A stretch of DNA of 64,000 nucleotides, from NCBI GenBank assembly GCA_023014335.1, contig JAECYW010000002.1, forward strand, positions 558,001 to 622,000, given 5' to 3'. This document shows positions 1-10,065 of this stretch, piece after piece. Below the pieces are notes generated by a model. The model had not been told where the DNA came from. It did no database searches and saw nothing but the letters and a program-made list of their open reading frames with translations. Source of the stretch: Galerina marginata. Lineage: Eukaryota > Basidiomycota > Agaricomycetes > Agaricales > Galerinaceae. The position numbers and the translations under genes were made by a program. Every line of letters begins with the position of its first letter. The first letter of the stretch is position 1.

Positions 1-134
1 GATTTCAGAAGAGGGGATTCGGAATCAGATCCCGGAATGATTTCCAGGGAGACAGACTACCTTCACTACCACCATCTTTCAAGGAGTCATTCATCCCCAA
101 ATGTCCGAAGCTGAAATCGTTCATCACTCATTAG
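1..134 (+). CDS. F-box/LRR-like protein, C-terminal fragment (5' end outside window)
   Basis: From base 3 an open frame gives a 43-residue tail ending in KCPKLKSFITH and a TAG at 132-134. This tail and its 3' flank closely match the end of the intact gene at 418-1853 (KCPKLKSFVTH, same bases after the stop). It is therefore the last part of a tandem paralogue. The family is an Agaricomycete F-box/leucine-rich type presumed to recruit substrates to an SCF ubiquitin ligase. The F-box itself lies outside the window, so the role is inferred only from the neighbour. Confidence 0.75.
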   Translation, partial: FQKRGFGIRSRNDFQGDRLPSLPPSFKESFIPKCPKLKSFITH

Positions 135-417
135 TGTCTCTATGCTCCGCACAAACAACATAGACCTGTCAGTTTTATTTTCTTAAAGTCTATCTTCCGT
201 ATATCGAAAATTACTGTAACTACGGTCTGAATTCTTTGGTCAAAATTTCAATGCGGTACGCGTCGGTTGACGCGTTTAATTTTGTCAATCACGTGGCCAT
301 AAGGCGCGTGGCAGCCTCGCCTTCGACGGAACTCGAAATTTGTTTCTTCTTTGAACCTCGTAGTCCCTGCAGGCATTTCAACGTTTTCTCAACATTCGAC
401 TTTCAAGAAGAATATTA

Positions 418-1853
418 ATGGCCCGCGTTGATGATCAGCACCTGAATTTACCGGTCACCTTCCGATCCGTTGACGATGACATTGTACCCTCAATGCAATT
501 CGCTGTACTCGATAACTCCGATCTCTTGGAGACTATTTTTTCCTTTTTTGAGCCAGAGTCAGGTTTGTATTCCGAAAAGTGGGCTCTAAGCCCTAGAACG
601 CAACAAGATCTAGTCAATACAGCGTTGACCTGCAAGGCGTTCGTCTCTCCAGCACTGAACATCTTGTGGCGGTCTATGGACTCGATTGCTCCTCTTTTCA
701 AGATTCTCCCTACTTTGGTGTTGGTCAGAAACGATTATGTGAGCCTTTTCCCCAGATATCTACTAGATACGAATTCGACGATGTTCCCTTTTTGATTCAG
801 ACAATCAATGGTGCCATTTTGGAGAGCCATATCCAGAGAGTCGACCAGTACGCCGTTCGTATACGGCGGCTCCGTTTTGAAGTACAATCTAACTCTAGGC
901 AGCCAATACCAAGTTTTATCTACCAAATTCTTGCGAGGCTCCGTCCTCGTGGATTACTTCCCGCTCTCACACATTTATTCATCCCGTCGCTTCTATCCAG
1001 GTCAGGAATTGACCCCTATTCCCTCATTATTTTGGGCGACTCCTTACACTCGCTTTCGTCGCTACAAATCTCTAATATCCAATTCATATCCGAACAAGCT
1101 GTCGCACAGATCCTCTACGCATTCTCTTCTAATGCCCCCACAATCAAGGAGCTGGCTCTTGGGAATTGGGTTACGCCTCTTGCCGTCAATTACCTACCAA
1201 ATTTCCGCCAATTAACACATCTTATTCTCGACCTTTCATCGGACGGGCTCATGACGCTCGAGATTGATGTCCTGCGAAAATGTTCGCAAATAGAGTCCCT
1301 ATCGAGTCTGAAGCTTAGCCTGGGGAACACATCTTTCCACAAGAGCCAGGCAGAAAGTGTTCACTTCTATGCACTTTTATACCTGGAGTTTTTTGGAACA
1401 ACTTTGAATGTTAATGAACTACTTCAAAGGGTACGCATGCCGCAGTTGCGGAGCGTCGTACTGAAACTATTTGTAACGTGGAATATGGACCACGCGTTGC
1501 TCGTCCAACAGATTGTCCAACTTGGCCGAATCCAGTCTGTTGCCATTGAGACGTTATTAACCACTGCAAATTTTACCTGGACTGCCCTTCTTCCATTTAT
1601 TTTGCATGCCCATGACCATATACATTTCCTCGATATATATCTTCCAACGAGCAGTGGCTATTATGCCTTCTTAGAACTTTGCGCCACCCAGCATTGGCCA
1701 GAGCTTTTGTCTATCAAGTTGGGGTTTCAGAAGAGGGGATCCCTGCCGACCCTGCCTGTTTTCCTGGGACACAAACTACCTACATTACCATCATCTTTCA
1801 AAGAGTCATTCAGCCTGAAATGTCCAAAGCTGAAATCGTTCGTCACTCATTAG
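418..1853 (+). CDS. F-box/LRR-like protein
   Basis: Two exons, 418-738 and 801-1853, joined in phase across a 62-bp GT-AG intron, give 457 residues. The N-terminal part (about residues 25-85) has F-box-like character: a leucine-rich LLETIFSFFEP stretch, then ALTCKAFVSPALNILWRSMD. This is the usual 'aliphatic helix, CK.F, LW' pattern of fungal F-box proteins. The remainder has irregular hydrophobic repeats resembling degenerate LRRs. The intron position was confirmed against the paralogue at 12848-14253, which splits at the same residue (DY|T.NGAIL). The likely role is substrate adaptor of an SCF E3 ligase (family knowledge, target unknown). It sits in tandem with the partial copy at 1-134. 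Confidence 0.82.
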
Positions 1854-2520
1854 TGTCTCTATGGTCCGCAGGGATCATAAATGTGCACACACCATTTATT
1901 GCGTCTTTTCGGCCACAGGATTTTTGGTTAGGAGATTTGAACTTCTATAGGATATAACTTGAATATTTAGGGTCCTACTAATAAAGTCACTGCGCTAAAA
2001 ATATGGCTGGATTGATGGCTGATTATGGGCCAATTTACTGAGGAACATCTGAGTCGTATGTAATTATTACTGTTCTTATAGTCTGTAGAGTACCAATGAA
2101 CAAGGAATGTGGATGACGAGAGTCGCGATGGGTGGTACGGTCGTAAGGAGTAAGAAGGAAAATCCGAATCAGTCCGCAAAGAAAAAGTGGTCCTAATTTT
2201 AAGAAAGGTCTATATCAAAGATAATATCGTCCATGTTCGAGTGGGAGTGTCAATGAATGCGAGAGGTGAGGTGAAGAGGTCGTGGTCACGTGATATGAGA
2301 TGCATTTTAAGTCCATACTGGCGCCGTTCTCAAGGAACAGAGTTCAATCATTCCGCCCGTCAACCACACTTGCACCTAACTCCCACGTCGACAGTCAACC
2401 CGCATAAACTTGCAGCGAGCAGAAAAAGGACGCGGAGAAATCAGTGGAAGTTGACAACCGACGGAAAGACCAGAGGCCCATTCCGAGAGGGCACCTAAAT
2501 TAAATCCCAAGTCATCCGAA
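1854..2520. other. intergenic, no gene seen
   Basis: This 667-bp stretch separates the convergent 3' ends of the F-box gene and the chitin deacetylase. Only short unconserved open frames are present, and no repeat or RNA gene was recognised. Confidence 0.6.
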
Positions 2521-4624
2521 TCAGAACTTCGAAACGACACCGGCTGTCCCTAGGAGCGCGCCAATGCAGCCAAGGAGGATCGCTGGCCATGCGCCAGAGG
2601 GTAGCAGTGAAGGAGGTGCGGCGCCGTTGAACGGAACGAACGACGGATTTGAGGACGACGAGGAGTTGAAAGCGGCCCCCGTATCACCACCTGTTAGGTT
2701 GGCTCCATTCGGCTGAAGAGAAAAAAGGACACGAGAAATCAGCAAGACGGACGACGGGTTGAAAAGAGTACATACCCCAACTGGACGTGACAGGTCCGTG
2801 AAAGTGCACGTCTCGGAATTGCAGATACACTTTCCGCCTATTGGGTCCCAGAAGGGTGTCGAGCAGTTGGCGGGCACTTCAAATATTATGAGTGGCGTGT
2901 CCCAGAAAGAAACCACTCTGAAGGTTGACTTACGTCGGAAACGGGCTTGGCTTGTGGATGTATCTTGTGGTGGGTTGGGATTACCAGGACTTGGTTGGAC
3001 GTTGGGGCATCCGTACTACGGAACACCGAAGGTAAGCGTTTATGTTGACTGCAAGTAAATTGAAGAATCAACATACACATGTGTAGAAAGGGAAGTCCGA
3101 GAATGCGCAATGCGACAAGAGGCCGTTTTCGTTCTGCGGGATTCCATTGCAGATCTTTTGCGAGGTGTCCACTTGAGGCGATGTGCATTTCAGAGGTGCA
3201 AACGAGCTCAGCTGAGAAACAGGGACTGGGTTTTGCACCCATTGCAGAAGCTGTATGTTTGAAACGATCCAAACTTGGAAAGAGGTGAGTTCCAATCGCT
3301 GCAAATATTTCTTAGACTTTGCATGCTTACCATTCTGTTGTTGTTGGGCCCAATCCAAGAACGCGTTGATCATGTTGATGGTAGAGACACGGGGATTGAC
3401 ACCAGGATATGTTTTCTGTATCAACCGTCAGAAGCTTGTCGATCAACATGATATCACGCGAAGACTCACCGACAAGTGGATTGGATGCGTATACAAACCT
3501 ATCGGTTGTCGGTTGCCATTATAATGATCGGTAAATGTCGCCTTCATGTACTCTAGAGTCGCCGAATCATTCACGGTAGAAGCGCCATTGGCATTGTCAC
3601 TAGCAGCGGCAATGATTCAAGTCAAGAAATTTTATTGATGGAACTTCAATAACTCACAGCCAAGGATCCATCAAGTGTGGCCCGGCCCCGCCACGTTGAT
3701 CAAAGAAGGCGTACATTGGTATTTCCCAGAAGCCAGGTAATTTCGGTTGGCCTTTACAGGTCCCAGGGACGGCAAGACAGTTGTTGGCCATGCCGTTATC
3801 CAGGGTGTAGGGCCAATAGGCGTCGGTGTTAGGGTCCGTTACGGGAATAGAAGCTGATGCGCTAGAATCGTACGTGAATTGCGCCTTTGCCAATAACTGT
3901 AAAGTTTCCGCTGAATAGTTGAGGAAGGGTGCGCGGAAGCCTTTGATTTCTGACAACGGGATTCCAGCGAGAGCGTTGAGGGCGATGAGATTGCCGTTGA
4001 TTTCCTCCGCGGGGGGTGTACCGACGTGGGTCATTCTGGTAAAACAGTGAGCGACATGAACGTTAATCGGTTTAAAATGACTTACGTATGATCCGCAATC
4101 TCATTACCGGCAACATACCAATCTATAGAGGAAAAATTGCGCCTCAACACCTCTTCCAAGAATATATGGCTTGAACGTACCAGTGACAAGAGTGTAATTG
4201 GTGTAATTCAACGACGTGAAGTAGGTCATTTTGATTGAGCATCCGTTGGGGTTTTTCCGCTGGGCGAGGAATTGATTCACCGAGTCCAGGGTATACGACT
4301 GTACCGCATCATCGGCAGTATAGACGATGAACTGGGGGACCTCCGACTATTCCGGAAAACAAAAGAACATGGTCAGCGTCTGGTTCGACACGGAAGTAAA
4401 ATTGCGCAGGGCGATTCGTAACGCTGTTGAGGGTACGAAACACTTACAGGCTGGAGTCCTCCAGGCGGGCTCGCGCTCGCGCAGTTGCATTTGGGCAGCT
4501 TGCACTGGTTAGGATCGCACGAATATCCCGCAGCTTGGACACTTGTCGTTGGGCCGCTGATTCCACCGTCCTGGGCGACAACCAGGAGAGGTAGTAAGGC
4601 CGACAGCAAAGCATACGGCAGCAT
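2521..4624 (-). CDS. chitin deacetylase, carbohydrate esterase family 4, GPI-type
   Basis: Ten exons (4624-4448, 4346-4181, 4122-4086, 4035-3658, 3599-3470, 3415-3331, 3273-3077, 3015-2934, 2876-2776, 2712-2521) join in phase to about 514 residues. The protein starts with a signal peptide (MLPYALLSALLPLLVVAQ) and a Cys-rich segment. The NodB/CE4 domain follows with TADDAV (motif 1), HTMTH metal-binding histidines (motif 2), GFRAPFLNYS (motif 3) and a PIGLYTHPIHL stretch. The C-terminus has a Ser-rich linker and a hydrophobic tail typical of GPI attachment. The enzyme would remove acetyl groups from cell-wall chitin to give chitosan. Each splice is supported by recovery of conserved family residues across the junction. 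No lesion was seen. Confidence 0.93.
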
Positions 4625-6941
4625 GGCGGGCTTTCTTGGTGACGGTAGGGTGAAGGAGAGGATGTACCGAGCGAGTTTGCCCGCTACAGTCGAAAACGCC
4701 TAAGAGTGGAGCGTTGGGGTGGAGGTAGAAAAGAAGGTGAGAGAATAATAGATTTCAATAAGGTAAAGGAATGAAGAGTGTATAGTAAAACCGTTGATCA
4801 TGAATTTGATACCGTGACAAGTCGTCTTCACATGCTCCCGTCAACGGGTCATCCTCGCTTAATCACGGCTCCTCTTTCCCCACTCCCCGGCCGCCTTGCA
4901 TAAATATGCTTTCTTACACCGATACATTCCGTTTGGATAGCTGCTTTGCTCATTCTCTAACTGTATCGCACCCGTTTAAACGTTCGGCTCTCGACAAGAA
5001 CCATTTCACCTTGTGAGGCTAACTCTTACATAACCACTCCACCTCCAGTTCTAATTTTAGATAACGTATTTATAGTTCACCATTTTTTTACAAGTTGACC
5101 CATGCAGCGACACTGGCCTGACAGTGAGAGGAAGCGCTGTTTGAATGGACGACTGGAATGACGCGTCGTAAGAAATGGATGATCATCGAGGATCAACAGA
5201 AATGAGATCAGAGACATGAAGCACTCCACCTTGGCGCTGTCCCAAAACGCCGACCTTGGATCAGGAGGCCAGACCTTCAGCTTCAGAAGCTGAGCTTTTT
5301 TCTAAAAAATGGGACGGTGAAAAAACCCTGACCAGGCATCACTTGATTGGACTTGATTGACACACAACTACGTAGAACCTAGTTATTTTAGTAGACTCAG
5401 AAGGTAATTAAAATTTAGATAGACTAAGGTAAGGCTGAGGCGTACGCTTATACGACGGCTGTTTACCTTTTAGACTAGAGGTAAGGGCTCTCAATGCCTC
5501 GTCCAAGCCTTCAAGTTGGTAACTTAAAATTTGGCAGACTGATAACCATAAGAATCAAGATGAATCGTAGGTACATCGGTCCGATGCTATTAGAAGCCGA
5601 AAGATAATGATCCAGCGATAGCGGGGGCAGCACTGACCGAACCAGAAGACCGAATTTGCGGGCCCAGGCTTTCTGTAGCTCAAGATATGGATCGACCAGT
5701 GGGACCCAGAACGGTCGCGTAAATGCTAATCGTCCATCGACGTCCGTCATTGAGGCTGCTTGGCCAAGCTTATCCTGACATTGAAAACGTCATCGTCCGT
5801 ATCATGTGGCCACTACTAAATTGGCAGGCCTTCAGAAAGACCCTCAGACCGGCCCAAAGCAAGGTAAGGCTTTCATCTCTTCCAAGGAACGGAAACCAAA
5901 GCCAAGTTGAACGCCACAGTTAACTCTACCAGTATTGGGAGGTTTTTAGTCAAGGCAAAGTATCGGAAACCACAAGAATTTGAAGTTGAGCTCGAGTATC
6001 CGACGCCTGCCTAACGGAACAGAGGGGGGCTCAAGAGTACGAACTATAACCTATCCAACCATGGACGTCTGGATCATTAGGAACACCTCAGCACCCAGCT
6101 CAATATCCGGCCATTTGGGTAGCGTACCGTCTAGCAACGTCTTAACGAATGTTCCGTTTGCCATTTGGTGGCATAGACCTTGACATCCATTAGATTGAAA
6201 TGCAATGATGATGGCATGGTTGGACAGATTATTCCAAATCGTCAAAATGAAGTAAGCGGAGGATGGATTTTAAAGATCAGAGGGACTTTGGGAATCAGAT
6301 GAGCCGACATATTAGACCCTATGTTCTCGATCTTCAGAGAAACCAATCACCTTCACCTCGCAATGCCACCGCGCCGAACTTTTAGCACATGTTGCGTCTT
6401 CCAAACGGAAGTTACTTGCACAAGATGTTTTCCAGTAATGTTTTCTGGACGAGGTACCTTTGGTTGTGATCGCCTCGGTGGCCAATTTTTGCAGTCGTCA
6501 GAAACGAGCAAAGACTCAAGAGTAACCAGGTCCATAGCATGAGACGGAAAAGCCCAAGCCCAAGCACTAAAGTCGACATTGAAGGTTCTGCCGTGCCGCT
6601 ATTTCGAGATTGGTCGGCTGCAAGCTGCAGTGTGTCGCATATTAGCTTGTGCGATAGCTCCGATAGCTCATATAAGCAGGCGTAGGCGGTGTACTTTGAG
6701 AGGGAGGGAACCTGAGATTCTTTGCCGTCCAAGTAAGGGTGAATATGAGTACTTACATAGTTCGTGAGAAGAGGGAAAAATACTAATAGAAATACTCATA
6801 TTTATCCCTCCATAATCCCGACGTTTTGCTTGTGTGCCACAGGTTGAAATGGCCGAAATACATATCTGAATAGTAAGAGGAAGGACAACATCGCTTGCGC
6901 GCATGGCACTACGCGCAAAAATAGTTGGCCGGACTTCGGAC
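4625..6941. other. gene-poor region, no gene confidently supported
   Basis: The part next to 4624 should hold the chitin deacetylase promoter. Beyond about 5.4 kb there are scattered minus-strand open frames: 5511-5750 (hydrophobic C-terminus), 6051-6245 and 6412-6732. They could be exons of an unrecognised gene or decayed sequence. I could not join them into a convincing model and recognise no domain. Confidence 0.4.
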
Positions 6942-6946
6942 AAGCC
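6942..6946. repeat. target-site duplication, left copy (AAGCC)
   Basis: The five bases immediately before the 5' LTR, AAGCC, are repeated immediately after the 3' LTR at 8272-8276. This is the 5-bp staggered duplication expected from an LTR-retrotransposon integrase. Confidence 0.9.
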
Positions 6947-7111
6947 TGACGCCGGAAATTGACTTGGCGCTCGCCCCCGAATATCCGGGCGGAGCTTTAA
7001 TTTACATTAGGTACGCTACGTGTCACGTAGTTAGTTTCTCTCAAGCGTTCGGACAGTGGTACCGAGCTTACCTCGAACTTACGGGCCTCGGCTGGCCGTT
7101 TTGGTTCGACA
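6947..7111 (+). repeat. 5' long terminal repeat, 165 bp
   Basis: It begins TGACGCC and ends TTCGACA, and is identical to 8107-8271. The bases from 7112 would hold the primer-binding site. I could not assign a tRNA to it. Confidence 0.92.
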
Positions 7112-7314
7112 CGAACGCTTTAAACTCGTTACCGTCACCCAGGATCGGTCGGCTTCCTGGCGTGGACTGTCACTCGCACTCGCAACTTGTCTGGTTGTTG
7201 AGTTGGTTTCTCGGGGTTCGGTCAAGAGCCCCACTCGGTTGTTTCGGGCGTTGACAGTTGTGTCCGCCCTGGTTTTATCTTATCTCTGCTGTTATCTGTT
7301 CCGGGGGATCTCTC

Positions 7315-8007
7315 ATGGCGCCGAAGGCTGCGACTACGAAAACGGCGGCGGTGGCGGAGCCCCGCGCAATTCATTTCGAGCCACTAGACGACACAAACTA
7401 TCACTACTGGGTGCTACGCATGGAGGCTGAGCTCGTCAGGCGGGATTTGTGGTCGGTGATCGCGTTTGAGGAGGATATAGACGGAAAGTCGGATGCGGAG
7501 GTGGAGGCTGCCCGTGTGCAGTGGTTAGCGAATCGGCCGGTGAAGAAAATGTCGGAAGCGAGGTCGGAGATTATTGCGAGGGTTATGGACTCGCAATTGG
7601 ACCACTTCCTGCTTTTGAGGGACCCGAAGGCCATATGGGATACGCTTGCAGGAATTCACGTTGCACGTGGATTGGCGACGAGGCTCGCATTGCGGAGGAA
7701 ATTTCTGCGTCTGGTCAAGGACGAGAAGGAATCGACCTGGATCGGTCGTGTTAAGCATGCTGCTTTTCAACTGGTGGCAATCGGCGTTGTGGTTTCGGAC
7801 GAAGATCGGATTTTGGTGCTTACAAACGGATTGGACGACTCGTATGAGTCCCTTGTTATTTCCTTGGATTCGACGTCACCCCAGGACTTGACCCTCGAAT
7901 ATGTTGTGGATCGGCTTCTCAACGACGAGATGCGAAGAAGAAGAAGAAGGGGAAGGAGAAAGAGAAGGAGAAGGGAAAAAGAAAAGAACAGGCAAATTTG
8001 GGGGTAG
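7315..8007 (+). CDS. Gag-like polyprotein of Copia-type element
   Basis: An open frame of 230 residues starts at the ATG at 7315 (MAPKAATTK). An in-frame upstream ATG at 7258 is less likely because it adds a hydrophobic leader atypical of Gag. The protein carries the usual Copia Gag (gag-polypeptide/UBN2) pattern: an aromatic start (NYHYWVLRMEAELVRRDLW), a central AIWDTLAGIHVARGLATRLALRRKF helix block split across the centre, and a LTNGLDDSYESLVISLD segment. The CCHC zinc knuckle that normally follows is missing. Instead the frame runs into an AAG/AGA simple repeat encoding Arg/Lys, then stops. The pol region appears deleted at about 7930-8000. Confidence 0.85.
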   Translation: MAPKAATTKTAAVAEPRAIHFEPLDDTNYHYWVLRMEAELVRRDLWSVIAFEEDIDGKSDAEVEAARVQWLANRPVKKMSEARSEIIARVMDSQLDHFLLLRDPKAIWDTLAGIHVARGLATRLALRRKFLRLVKDEKESTWIGRVKHAAFQLVAIGVVVSDEDRILVLTNGLDDSYESLVISLDSTSPQDLTLEYVVDRLLNDEMRRRRRRGRRKRRRREKEKNRQIWG

Positions 8008-8106
8008 GTTCATGGCAGGGATTGCGTTACTTAGGGTCTCATGAGATTGGGAATCGGAGGCCAGGGGAAGTATATTAGATGATTTTCGGAGGCTCGCGAG
8101 GGGAAG

Positions 8107-8271
8107 TGACGCCGGAAATTGACTTGGCGCTCGCCCCCGAATATCCGGGCGGAGCTTTAATTTACATTAGGTACGCTACGTGTCACGTAGTTAGTTTCTC
8201 TCAAGCGTTCGGACAGTGGTACCGAGCTTACCTCGAACTTACGGGCCTCGGCTGGCCGTTTTGGTTCGACA
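8107..8271 (+). repeat. 3' long terminal repeat, 165 bp
   Basis: It is identical to the 5' LTR at 6947-7111. It is preceded by a purine-rich tract and followed by the AAGCC target duplication. Confidence 0.92.
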
Positions 8272-8276
8272 AAGCC
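8272..8276. repeat. target-site duplication, right copy (AAGCC)
   Basis: It matches 6942-6946. The 344 bp that follow up to the SEC20 start hold no gene and must include the SEC20 promoter. Confidence 0.9.
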
Positions 8277-8620
8277 ATTCAGAAATATAGGCTGTTAGAA
8301 TTCCAGAAAAACATTACCTTATGGAGTACCGCCGGTACTCCATTAATTATTTCGGTACTCCATATAGTAATACTTTTCTGAGATTTGAGCAGCCCATATT
8401 TCCGAATGCTTAGGGAATGCTTTTTTGTTCTCAGAGCAACCGTTTATGCGCCTAGTGTGGTCTGTCGCACAATTGTACGCGTCATGTGACCGTATTCAAT
8501 GTTTGAAATCTAATCTTATCGTTGGCAAGTACAGGTTCTCGCTGGCGTGGTGCAACTACTTGGACTCCAACACTTACTTAAAGAATTCCACCATACCTTC
8601 CGCTCTCTTCCTTTGCTATC

Positions 8621-9879
8621 ATGGCACCAATACCAAGTCGTCTTCCAGAGGAAGCTCTGTCTCTAATCTCCTCTATTGAGCGAAGATTCAAACATATTTC
8701 AGAAGTCGAAATCCCAAAATTGCAGCAATGCATTGGACCTCTATCTTTACAGCAAACTATGGCAGAGGAAGTACGGGAAGATACAGTTGCACTGACACGG
8801 CAAATTGAGGTTCGTTAGATCCTTATACACGGCTTTCGTCATTGTGAACGCGTCTCCAACAGTCGCTTGACATTATGGTAGACGATCAGCAGGGTGAAAA
8901 GAATCGCCGCGAATTGCGAGAGATTGTGGTTGAATTTCGGAAGCAGCTCGATGGGTGCGTCGAAGACGTATATTGTGGTCATTTAAACGACTCCTCATAT
9001 TATGAGCAGTTTACGGAGGGATACTCGTGGGGCTTCACTTGCCTCGAAAAGGGCTATTGACCTCCGTTCAAAATCAAACAAGGAGGAACTACTTACCTTC
9101 TCATCAGTTCTATCAGAGAAGCAATCTTCCAGCGAGAAAACGACGTGAGCTACGACTTCAATTGTATGGAATTGTTATCAATAAACTTCCCCAGCGAAGA
9201 CGCTCTAATGCAGGCCAACTCGGACGTTACAGACGCTCTCCGACGCACAATTGCCCTCATGCAAACCGAGCTTGAACGATCCGTTCTCAGCACCCAGATG
9301 CTAGATGAATCCACCGCAACTCTCCGCTCCACTTCTTCACAGCATGACACACTAAGCAGTGTCATGTTCACCTCCAAGCAACTTGTTACCGCCCTCGAGA
9401 AGTCCGACTGGCTCGACCGCATCCTCATCCTCTCCGGCTTCGTCTTCTTCATTCTCGTCATTCTCTTCATTCTAAACCAGCGCATCGTCGACCGCGGGAT
9501 AAGAATTGCCTTTTGGTGGACGAGGTTCATCCCCAGCTTTAGCGATGACGTGGATCTGCTACACAGTGCAGAGAAAGGAATGACCGGTGCGGTGATGGAC
9601 GTTAGCTCAAGTCTATCCTCGGCGGCATTATCTCTGGCATCGTCGGTTATTCCTGCAGCAAGCCTCACTCTCTCTTCGGCCTTCGGCTCAAGTTCTGTCA
9701 CGTCAGAAATTCTGGACCCAAGTCCCAGTACATCGGAGACATCACCCCCAATACCCTCTGCCTCGGAAACCTCCATTCCTGCTGCCACCGATCCACTTTC
9801 GTTCGCCGACGACAATGAGGATTCAACACATGTCTCGCAACCAACACCTCGAGAAACTCCGCTTCATGTAGAGCTTTGA
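8621..9879 (+). CDS. SEC20: Sec20-family SNARE (ER-Golgi retrograde transport)
   Basis: Four exons (8621-8809, 8863-8954, 9010-9144, 9195-9879) give 366 residues. After an N-terminal helical region the Sec20 domain reads ANSDVTDALRRT, then a SNARE-type heptad region. A single transmembrane segment (ILILSGFVFFILVILFIL) follows, and then a Ser/Pro-rich C-terminal tail. Sec20 is the Qb-type SNARE of the ER that acts with Ufe1, Use1 and Sec22 in fusion of COPI vesicles. The last residues are HVEL, resembling an HDEL-type ER retrieval signal on the lumenal side. The tail of about 130 residues after the membrane segment is long and low-complexity. A large antisense open frame over exon 4 is a shadow. 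Confidence 0.9.
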
Positions 9880-10065
9880 GTGATACCTCTTCTGTCATAT
9901 CTACACCTCGCTCTAATATATTCCAGGAGTGTTACCTCCAACCACACGGGATGACGGAATTCATAATTCAGAGAAAAATATGACGATGACAACGAGTAGA
10001 CTAACTGACTTCAAATGAAGCCGTTGAATTTTGTAGAATCCCGGGCACGACTTCCGACTGACCGC

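Larger units (their letters stand above)
6947..8271 (+). mobile_element. gag-only Copia-type LTR retrotransposon (non-autonomous, 1325 bp)
   Basis: Two direct repeats of 165 bp (6947-7111 and 8107-8271) are identical on inspection and start TG and end CA. They are flanked by a 5-bp target duplication AAGCC. The interior (995 bp) encodes only a Gag-like protein (7315-8007). There is no protease, integrase or reverse transcriptase. A purine-rich tract (GAGGGGAAG) lies directly before the 3' LTR, as expected for a polypurine primer. Identical LTRs imply a very recent insertion that must have used enzymes supplied in trans. The structure matches the class described as TR-GAG or TRIM-like elements. 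The insertion lies about 350 bp upstream of the SEC20 start codon. Confidence 0.92.

Noticed and set aside
2187..2498. 103-codon plus-strand frame between F-box and chitin deacetylase genes
   Set aside because: No ATG at its start in a good context, no domain and no splice partners.
7258..7314. Upstream ATG for Gag
   Set aside because: It would add a hydrophobic leader not expected in Gag; the ATG at 7315 gives the typical start.
9150..9815. 221-codon minus-strand frame over SEC20 exon 4
   Set aside because: It is a shadow: the plus strand carries a clear SNARE plus transmembrane segment, and the antisense peptide has no domain.
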